A DNA stretch of 36,717 nucleotides. Source: Pseudomonas defluvii. Its GTDB lineage: Bacteria; Pseudomonadota; Gammaproteobacteria; Pseudomonadales; Pseudomonadaceae. The stretch is taken from positions 1 through 36,717 of the forward strand of contig NZ_MBPN01000049.1 in NCBI RefSeq assembly GCF_001695625.1, given 5' to 3'. A program made the position numbers and the translations under genes. Of the stretch, positions 27,518 through 36,717 are shown one piece after another (positions within the stretch are counted from its first letter, which is position 1; every line of letters begins with the position of its first letter). The notes under the pieces were generated by a model, which did no database searches, was not told where the DNA came from, and worked only from the letters and a program-made list of their open reading frames with translations.

Positions 27518-27573
27518 CGTACTGAAAACGCTACGGCGTAACGATTTCGATACAGTACGGTTTTTGCGCTACA
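27518..27573 (+). promoter_or_regulatory. Three tandem GcsR-like sites at 19-bp spacing
   Basis: Three 18-bp units start at 27518, 27537 and 27556. Their right half-sites are CGCTACG (27529), CGATACA (27548) and CGCTACA (27567), exactly 19 bp apart. The middle unit, CGTAACG-ATTT-CGATACA, is a near-perfect dyad and fits the published P. aeruginosa GcsR consensus TGTAACG-N4-CGTTCCG well in its left half. The left halves of the other two are degenerate. The group is centred about 180 bp upstream of the presumed sigma-54 start, as expected for an upstream activating sequence. Confidence 0.65.
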
Positions 27574-27613
27574 ACGCAAGGTTTTGATCCCTTTGAGCTT
27601 TTTTCTCGCACCC

Positions 27614-27639
27614 CGGCTGTAGCGATTTCGCTACAGCCG
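27614..27639 (+). promoter_or_regulatory. Perfect GcsR-like dyad near the gcvH promoter
   Basis: CGGCTGTAGCG and CGCTACAGCCG are perfect 11-bp inverted arms around ATTT. The core TGTAGCG-ATTT-CGCTACA (27618-27635) has the geometry of the GcsR site TGTAACG-N4-CGTTCCG and shares the ATTT spacer with the best upstream site. Its centre is about 100 bp upstream of the presumed transcription start. There is no U-tract, so a gcsR terminator is less likely than an operator. Confidence 0.7.
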
Positions 27640-27696
27640 TGTCATCTCGCATTCATGAAAAATCATAAGTCATTGATTTAAAAGAGATTTATTGAA

Positions 27697-27713
27697 TTGG
27701 CCACAAAATTGCT
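27697..27713 (+). promoter_or_regulatory. Sigma-54 promoter of gcvH-gcvP-sdaA-gcvT
   Basis: TTGGCCACAAAATTGCT has the essential GG (27699-27700) and GC (27711-27712) separated by exactly 10 nt, and matches the TTGC part of the -12 element. Transcription would start near 27724, giving a leader of about 55 nt before gcvH. It lies between the GcsR-like sites and the gene, the layout expected for an enhancer-dependent promoter. Confidence 0.82.
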
Positions 27714-27779
27714 AAGGAGTTACCAGTCCTAGGCCTGGTTGCGTAACCGGCCCGTCACCGTGTCCCCCGAGGAATTCCC

Positions 27780-28163
27780 ATGAGCGAGTTGCGTTTTACC
27801 GAAGATCACGAATGGCTGCGTGTCGAAGCTGACGGCAGCGTCACGGTTGGCATCACCGCGTTCGCCCAGAACGCGCTGGGCGATGTGGTCTATGTGCAAC
27901 TGCCAGAACTGCAGCACTACGAAAAAGGCGCCGAAGCGTCTACCGTCGAGTCGGTCAAGGCCGCCAGTGGTGTCTACATGCCACTCGACGGCGAAGTCGT
28001 TGCCGTCAACGACGGCCTGGAAGACAGCCCTGAGCTGGTCAACGAAGACCCACTGGGCGCAGGCTGGTTCTTCCGCTTCATCCCGGCCGATGCCAGCGCC
28101 GTCGAGCAACTGCTCGACCAGGACGCCTACGACCGCCTGATCAAAGCCAGCGCCGAGGCCTGA
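27780..28163 (+). CDS. gcvH: Glycine cleavage system H protein
   Basis: GcvH carries the aminomethyl intermediate on a lipoyl arm between GcvP, GcvT and the lipoamide dehydrogenase. The 127-residue protein starts MSELRFTEDHEWLRVE; the lipoylated lysine is K60 in STVESVKAASGVYMP, and the C-terminal NEDPLGAGWFFRFIP is typical. GAGG precedes the ATG. It is the first gene of the operon and is 9 nt from gcvP. Pseudomonads usually carry a second gcv set elsewhere; this one is the GcsR-linked catabolic set. Confidence 0.95.
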   Translation: MSELRFTEDHEWLRVEADGSVTVGITAFAQNALGDVVYVQLPELQHYEKGAEASTVESVKAASGVYMPLDGEVVAVNDGLEDSPELVNEDPLGAGWFFRFIPADASAVEQLLDQDAYDRLIKASAEA

Positions 28164-28172
28164 GGAGCAGCC

Positions 28173-31028
<2,856 letters not shown>

Positions 31029-31038
31029 TGCCTGAACG

Positions 31039-31065
31039 GCAGGAGCCGGCACAACCGGCTCCTGC
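31039..31065. repeat. REP-like palindrome between gcvP and sdaA
   Basis: GCAGGAGCCGG (31039-31049) and CCGGCTCCTGC (31055-31065) are perfect 11-bp inverted arms around CACAA. The arms carry the AGGAGCCGG head also found in the element between gtsA and gtsB, so this resembles two facing REP heads. No U-tract follows. It occupies the gap where P. aeruginosa carries glyA2. Confidence 0.65.
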
Positions 31066-31092
31066 AACCGTCCCACCCCTGAGGGCACGACC

Positions 31093-32469
<1,377 letters not shown>

Positions 32470-32499
32470 CACCCCTTCTCAAGTCCCAAGGAGTCATCA

Positions 32500-33624
32500 A
32501 TGTCCACCGAAACACTGCACACCACCCCACTGCATGCCCTGCACCTGGAACTGGGCGCACGCATGGTGCCCTTCGCTGGCTACGACATGCCCGTGCAGTA
32601 CCCAATGGGGGTGATGAAAGAGCACCTGCACAGCCGTGAACAGGCCGGGTTGTTCGATGTCTCGCACATGGGCCAGATCCGCCTGACGGGCAGTGAAGCC
32701 GCCAAGGCACTGGAAAGCCTTGTGCCGGTGGACATCATCGACTTGCCGGTAGGCATGCAGCGCTACGCCATGTTCACCAACGAACAGGGCGGTATCCTCG
32801 ACGACCTGATGGTCGCCAACCTGGGCAACGACACCTTGTTCCTGGTGGTCAATGCGGCCTGCAAGGAGCAGGACCTGGCGCACCTGCGCCAGCACATCGG
32901 CAACCAGTGCGAAATCCAGCCCCTGTTTGAGGAACGCGCCCTGCTGGCCCTGCAGGGCCCGGCGGCAGTCAAGGTACTCGAGCGTCTGGCTCCCGAAGTC
33001 GCGGGCATGACCTTCATGCAGTTCACCAGCGTGCAGTTGCTGGGTGTGGACTGCTACGTCAGCCGATCCGGCTATACCGGTGAAGACGGCTTTGAAATTT
33101 CCGTACCGGCGGCCAATGCCGACGCCCTGGCACGTCGCCTGCTGGCTGAGCCGGAAGTGGCGCCGATCGGCCTGGGTGCGCGCGACTCACTGCGCCTGGA
33201 AGCCGGCCTGTGCCTGTATGGCCACGACATGAACGCGCAAACCACCCCCATCGAGGCCAGCCTGCTCTGGGCCATCTCCAAAGTACGCCGTGCCGATGGC
33301 GCGCGTGCGGGCGGCTTCCCGGGTGCCGAGCGGATCTTCGCTCAGCAGCAAGACGGTGTTGCACGCAAGCGGGTCGGCCTGCTGCCCCAAGAGCGCACAC
33401 CTGTCCGCGAGGACGCCGAGATTGTCGATGAAGCCGGCAGCGTCATTGGCCGTGTCTGCAGCGGTGGGTTCGGCCCGAGCCTGAGCGCCCCTGTAGCCAT
33501 GGGCTACCTGGACACTGCCCATGCCGCTCTGGATACCCCTGTGTGGGCCATCGTGCGTGGCAAACGCGTAGCGATGAAAGTCAGCAAGATGCCTTTTGTT
33601 GCCCAACGCTACTACCGCGGCTGA
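32500..33624 (+). CDS. gcvT: Glycine cleavage system T protein (aminomethyltransferase)
   Basis: GcvT releases ammonia from aminomethyl-lipoyl-GcvH and transfers the one-carbon unit to tetrahydrofolate. The 374-residue protein has an N-terminal folate-binding domain ([32 protein letters not shown]), the central [14 protein letters not shown] and the [17 protein letters not shown] segment, and a C-terminal GCV_T beta-barrel ([22 protein letters not shown]). AAGGAG lies 7 nt before the ATG, and the gap after sdaA is 30 nt. It ends the operon. Confidence 0.95.
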   Translation: MSTETLHTTPLHALHLELGARMVPFAGYDMPVQYPMGVMKEHLHSREQAGLFDVSHMGQIRLTGSEAAKALESLVPVDIIDLPVGMQRYAMFTNEQGGILDDLMVANLGNDTLFLVVNAACKEQDLAHLRQHIGNQCEIQPLFEERALLALQGPAAVKVLERLAPEVAGMTFMQFTSVQLLGVDCYVSRSGYTGEDGFEISVPAANADALARRLLAEPEVAPIGLGARDSLRLEAGLCLYGHDMNAQTTPIEASLLWAISKVRRADGARAGGFPGAERIFAQQQDGVARKRVGLLPQERTPVREDAEIVDEAGSVIGRVCSGGFGPSLSAPVAMGYLDTAHAALDTPVWAIVRGKRVAMKVSKMPFVAQRYYRG

Positions 33625-33644
33625 TACCCGCCCAGAAGCGTGAC

Positions 33645-33681
33645 GAAACGCGTTCGAGATTTTCGTAACCGAACGCGTTTC
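33645..33681 (+). other. Perfect 12-bp inverted repeat after gcvT
   Basis: GAAACGCGTTCG (33645-33656) and CGAACGCGTTTC (33670-33681) are exact inverted arms with a 13-nt loop, 20 nt after the gcvT stop. No U-run follows. It could mark the 3' end of the gcv transcript or act as a protein-binding dyad. The rest of the gap to 33971 holds the cold-shock gene's presumed promoter and leader, and no gene I can support. Confidence 0.55.
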
Positions 33682-33971
33682 ACAACATCTGAACACAGCC
33701 GAAAAACCGCTTGGAATGCGCCAGAAAAAATCGCCCAAGCAGCGGCTAAAAAGGTCAAAATCCGGCGCTTTTCAGGGCTTGTTTTTGTCTTCAAAGTTAG
33801 CGTATTGTCTGTTCACTGTGTTTGCATGGGTCGCTATGGTTCGTGACCTGGGCAGTAGCTCTGAGATTTGCTACAACCCGTTCGACGTCTCTTACTTTCC
33901 TGCAACCCAGCCCAGTACTCTTTCATTTGAAAGAAGCTGTTACTAATTCTAAGTTCCAAAGGAAATAAGCT

Positions 33972-34184
33972 ATGTCGACTCGTCAGAGCGGTACCGTCAA
34001 GTGGTTTAACGACGAAAAAGGTTTTGGTTTCATCACTCCAGAAAGCGGTCCGGATCTGTTCGTACACTTCCGCGCTATTCAGGGCAACGGCTTCAAGAGC
34101 CTGAAAGAAGGCCAGAAAGTTACCTTCATCGCCGTGCAGGGCCAAAAAGGCATGCAGGCTGACGAAGTTATCGCGGAAAATTGA
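33972..34184 (+). CDS. CspA-family cold-shock protein
   Basis: This 70-residue single-domain RNA/DNA-binding protein has the cold-shock fold: [17 protein letters not shown] contains RNP1 (KGFGFI) and LFVHFRAI contains RNP2. It likely acts as an RNA chaperone. It could be a cold-induced or a constitutive member, and the sequence does not decide. AAAGGAAA precedes the ATG. The adjacent non-coding region is long, with TTGTTT (33780-33785), an 18-nt spacer and TATTGT as a weak promoter guess, leaving a leader of roughly 150 nt. A strong terminator follows directly. Confidence 0.93.
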   Translation: MSTRQSGTVKWFNDEKGFGFITPESGPDLFVHFRAIQGNGFKSLKEGQKVTFIAVQGQKGMQADEVIAEN

Positions 34185-34193
34185 TTTCCCGAT

Positions 34194-34228
34194 AAAAAGC
34201 CCCTGCTGGCAACAGCAGGGGCTTTTTT
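34194..34228 (+). terminator. Rho-independent terminator of the cold-shock gene
   Basis: GCCCCTGCTG (34199-34208) pairs with CAGCAGGGGC (34213-34222) around a GCAA tetraloop and is followed by six U (34223-34228). The preceding five A extend the stem. It begins 10 nt after the stop codon. Confidence 0.93.
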
Positions 34229-34278
34229 GTGCCTGTTATTCCGTAGAATGGGCGTTTTGCGCAAGGAGGGCTTCTTGT

Positions 34279-34776
34279 ATGCCCAAGCACCTGTTGAAGC
34301 CTCAGGGCGATTTCCCAGCCGTCGGCCTGGGACGTCGCCTTGCGGCAATGTTCTACGATTTCCTGCTGTGTACAGCGCTGCTAATGGTCACCACCCTGGT
34401 CTACAAGATGATCATGATGGCCTTCATTGGCGAGGCGCGGATGCGCGAACTGACCGATGCTGGCGCCCTGGACACCGACCCGCTGCTGTCGACCATTCTG
34501 GTGTTCATGCTGTTTGGCTTCTTCGCCAAATTCTGGACCCACGGTGGACAGACCTTGGGGATGCAGGTCTGGGGGATTCGCGTACAAAACGCAGATGGCA
34601 GCGCCATCGGCCTGTGGCAGGCACTGTTACGCTTTGTTGTCTCCATCGCCTCCTGGCTATGCCTGGGCCTGGGTTTCTTCTGGGTATTGATCGACAAACA
34701 AAAGCGCAGCTGGCATGACATGTATTCCGACAGTCAGCTGGTGCGCATCCCCAAGAAGGGCAAGGAAAAGGCCTGA
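34279..34776 (+). CDS. RDD-domain inner-membrane protein
   Basis: The 165-residue protein belongs to the RDD family, small membrane proteins named for conserved Arg-Asp-Asp residues. The first segment, VGLGRRLAAMFYDFLLCTALLMVTTLVY, holds the R and D. Two further hydrophobic segments follow (ILVFMLFGFFAKFW and LLRFVVSIASWLCLGLGFFWVLID), and the C-terminal RSWHDMYSDSQLVRIP is characteristic. Some family members are proposed transporters, but no function can be assigned here. AAGGAGG precedes the ATG. It is separated from the cold-shock gene by a terminator and converges on lptG, sharing a bidirectional terminator. Confidence 0.87.
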   Translation: MPKHLLKPQGDFPAVGLGRRLAAMFYDFLLCTALLMVTTLVYKMIMMAFIGEARMRELTDAGALDTDPLLSTILVFMLFGFFAKFWTHGGQTLGMQVWGIRVQNADGSAIGLWQALLRFVVSIASWLCLGLGFFWVLIDKQKRSWHDMYSDSQLVRIPKKGKEKA

Positions 34777-34801
34777 GCGCTGAAACCGTGATCAGTCGCC
34801 C

Positions 34802-34835
34802 ATGAAAAAGCCGACCCCAGGGTCGGCTTTTTCAT
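34802..34835. terminator. Bidirectional terminator between the RDD gene and lptG
   Basis: GAAAAAGCCGACC (34804-34816) pairs with GGTCGGCTTTTTC (34821-34833) around CCAG, and the stem extends two more pairs at its base. A five-U run on each strand makes it usable in both directions. It lies between the convergent RDD gene and lptG. Confidence 0.9.
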
Positions 34836-34847
34836 ACGCGTTACGGC

Positions 34848-35909
34848 TTAACCGGCCCTGCGCAACAGCCATACCCCTGTCAACGTGCAGATACCTGCCG
34901 GAATCAGCACCGCCAACAATGGCGGGAAACCGAACACCTGGCTGGACGGCCCCAGCAGGTCCTGGGCAATCCGGAAGGTGAACCCCACCAGCACGCCGGT
35001 AAACACCCGCTGCCCCAAGGTCACCGAACGCAACGGGCCAAAGATGAACGACACCGCCATGAGCACCAGCGCCGCCGTCACAATCGGCTGCATCACCTTG
35101 GTCCAGAACGCCAACCAGTAGCGAGCGTTGTTCAAGCCCTGGTCGGACAGGTAGTGAATGTAGTCCCACAACCCGGAAATAGAGAGCGAGTCCGGGGCAA
35201 CGACCACCGTATTCAACAACTCAGGGGTAACCGCCACATCCCAACGCTCCTCGGGGCTCTTGAGCACTTCAGTGCTGTCGCCGCGGAAGTGCGTGGTGGT
35301 GACGCCACTGAGCAACCAGTGATCGTTCTGATACTGGGCCTTGCGCGCAAAGCTGGACGTCAGCATGCGGCGCTCGCTGTCGAAGCGGTAGCGCGTTACG
35401 CCATACAAAAGGCCGTTGGGCTGAACGCTGTTGATGTGGACAAACTCATCACCCTGACGATGCCACATACCGCGCTTGGAAGACTGCGCCTCACCACCGC
35501 CCTGCGCCAGGGAGCGCTCGGCCTGGGCCTTGTTTTCGGTGACCGGGGCCAGGTACTCACCAATCAGCACGCCGACCAGCATCAGCACCAGCATCGGCTT
35601 CATGACTGCCCAGACGATACGGCCAATAGACACGCCAGCCGCGCGCATGATGGTCAGCTCACTGCTGCTGGCCAAGCTGCCGAGACCGATCAGGCAACCG
35701 ATCAGTGCTGCCATCGGCAGCATGTCGTAGAGCCGACGCGGCGCGGTCAACAGCACAAAACTAGCCGCATCCATCAGGGTATAGGTGTTGCTGATGTCGC
35801 TCATTTCATCAATGTAGGCAAACAGCGAGGCCAGGCCGAGAATGATCCCCAGTACGGCAATAATTGCCAGGAACACACTCTTGCCGATGTAACGGTCGAG
35901 TTTAACCAC
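34848..35909 (-). CDS. lptG: LPS export ABC transporter permease LptG
   Basis: LptG with LptF forms the inner-membrane permease of the LptB2FG complex that extracts lipopolysaccharide and moves it to the LptC-A-D bridge. The 353-residue protein has N-terminal membrane segments (VFLAIIAVLGIILGLASLFAYI), a periplasmic beta-jellyroll domain in the middle, and C-terminal segments ending GICTLTGVWLLRRAG. The start is a GTG at 35909 giving (M)VKLDRYIGKS, the usual LptG opening, with GGAGG 6 nt upstream. The longer frame to 35936 lacks this. It overlaps the end of lptF by 8 nt, so the two are co-translated. Confidence 0.93.
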   Translation of the reverse strand: MVKLDRYIGKSVFLAIIAVLGIILGLASLFAYIDEMSDISNTYTLMDAASFVLLTAPRRLYDMLPMAALIGCLIGLGSLASSSELTIMRAAGVSIGRIVWAVMKPMLVLMLVGVLIGEYLAPVTENKAQAERSLAQGGGEAQSSKRGMWHRQGDEFVHINSVQPNGLLYGVTRYRFDSERRMLTSSFARKAQYQNDHWLLSGVTTTHFRGDSTEVLKSPEERWDVAVTPELLNTVVVAPDSLSISGLWDYIHYLSDQGLNNARYWLAFWTKVMQPIVTAALVLMAVSFIFGPLRSVTLGQRVFTGVLVGFTFRIAQDLLGPSSQVFGFPPLLAVLIPAGICTLTGVWLLRRAG

Positions 35910-36717
35910 GGGCCACCTCCGCACGGCGGGCAGCACGCTTGAGCTTCAACGGCTCCCAGTACATCAACCCAAGGCCGATGAGCAGGAACAAGCCATGCAC
36001 CCACCAAAGCCCCAAGGCGATCGGCAGCTTGCCTTTTTCCAGGGCACCACGCGCAGCGATCAACATTGTCAGATACGCCATATACAAAAGAATCGCCGGC
36101 AGCAGCTTGAGGAAACGTCCTTGCCGCGGATTGACGCGCGACAGCGGCACGGCCAGCACGGTCACGACAAACACCAGCAATGGCAACGAAATCCGCCATT
36201 GCAACTCGGAGCGCTCGCGCAGGGTCTTGGCACCCAGCAACGTCGACGTCGGGATTGCTTCCCGATCAGTCACTTCCTCGCTGACTTCCGGCTTGGGCAA
36301 CAATACCCCGTAGGTGTCGTACTTGATGATGCGGTAATCGGCCTGCCCCGGATTACCGTCATAGCGGTAGCCGTTTTCCAGGATCAGGTAACGATTGCCA
36401 TCCGCCTGCACTTCCTGACGCCCCTTCTCGGCCACCAGCACAGAAGGACCGCGGTCCTTGCTCTTGTCCTGGGAGACGCGTTTCTCGGAAATGAACACCC
36501 CGCCCAGATTCTCACGGTTATCGGATAGCTGCTCGCTATAGGTAACACGTGAACCGTCACGCAGGGTCTGGAAGCGTCCCGGAACCAAGGTGTCGAACTC
36601 GGTCAAGGCGTCCTGTTCATTGATGATCTGTGCCACCCGCGCAACGCCCTGAGGCGCAAGGCCCAGGCTCAACCAGGCCACCAGCAAGGCCACCAGCAAG
36701 GCCGGAGCCATGGTCAT
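35902..36717 (-). CDS. lptF: LPS export ABC transporter permease LptF (5' end beyond window)
   Basis: LptF is the partner of LptG in the LptB2FG lipopolysaccharide extractor. The visible 271 residues start inside the protein: family members have about 370 residues, and the first 100 or so, with the first membrane segments, would lie beyond position 36717. The visible part has a hydrophobic helix (APALLVALLVAWLSLGLA), a periplasmic domain, and C-terminal segments such as LLVFVVTVLAVPLSRVNPRQGRF and IALGLWWVHGLFLLIGLGLMYW. The M at the edge is therefore an internal residue and not the true start. The stop overlaps the lptG GTG start. Confidence 0.92.
   Translation of the reverse strand: MTMAPALLVALLVAWLSLGLAPQGVARVAQIINEQDALTEFDTLVPGRFQTLRDGSRVTYSEQLSDNRENLGGVFISEKRVSQDKSKDRGPSVLVAEKGRQEVQADGNRYLILENGYRYDGNPGQADYRIIKYDTYGVLLPKPEVSEEVTDREAIPTSTLLGAKTLRERSELQWRISLPLLVFVVTVLAVPLSRVNPRQGRFLKLLPAILLYMAYLTMLIAARGALEKGKLPIALGLWWVHGLFLLIGLGLMYWEPLKLKRAARRAEVARG

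Noticed and set aside
27596..27606. Intrinsic terminator of gcsR at the T-run GAGCTTTTTTC
   Set aside because: Only a weak AAGG/CCTT pairing precedes the T-run, which is not enough stem for a convincing terminator.
27505..27779. Glycine riboswitch upstream of gcvH
   Set aside because: The region is explained by GcsR-like dyads and a sigma-54 promoter, and the remaining leader of about 55 nt is too short for a tandem glycine aptamer.
35902..36717. A complete short lptF starting with the ATG at the window edge
   Set aside because: LptF proteins are about 100 residues longer and begin with membrane segments that are missing here; the edge ATG is an internal methionine.

Overview
The window looks like a chromosomal segment of a Pseudomonas species, most likely of the P. 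putida / P. fluorescens lineage. The coding regions are dense and GC-rich. Gene content and order match, from memory, the P. putida KT2440 neighbourhood running from lptFG through gcv, arc, gap-1/edd, gts/oprB and hexR to zwf-pgl-eda. I see no insertion sequence, phage gene, CRISPR array, tRNA or rRNA, and no previously undescribed multi-gene system. What is worth reading is mostly regulatory DNA between well-known genes.

Positions 1-17183 hold the glucose uptake and Entner-Doudoroff region. zwf-pgl-eda (minus strand) makes pyruvate and glyceraldehyde-3-phosphate from glucose-6-phosphate. hexR diverges from zwf. A hexose-6-phosphate mutarotase, the porin OprB and the glucose ABC transporter GtsABCD follow on the minus strand. 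The next minus-strand operon is edd-glk-gltR2-gtrS, and gap-1 diverges from edd. Exact TTGT-N7-ACAA HexR operators lie in the edd/gap-1 gap and a near match lies before zwf, so HexR probably controls all three promoters. A perfect 8-bp-arm palindrome of unknown ownership lies upstream of gtsA, and A-rich Hfq/Crc-like tracts precede gtsA and oprB.

Positions 17401-20063 hold a small DUF454 membrane protein and a chemoreceptor with a strong sigma-28 (FliA) promoter match. Positions 20064-25880 hold the arginine deiminase operon arcDABC, preceded by a perfect Anr box and a leader of about 230 nt, and followed by a small DUF5064-like gene. Strong hairpins separate the arc genes.

Positions 25996-33624 hold the TyrR-like activator GcsR and its presumed target operon gcvH-gcvP-sdaA-gcvT, which degrades glycine and serine. 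The intergenic region has a sigma-54 promoter (GG-N10-GC), three GcsR-like units at 19-bp spacing and a perfect dyad nearer the promoter. No glyA is present in this operon, unlike P. aeruginosa.

Positions 33972-36717 hold a CspA-family cold-shock gene with its own terminator, an RDD-domain membrane protein, and the convergent lptF-lptG genes for lipopolysaccharide export. lptF is cut by the window end.
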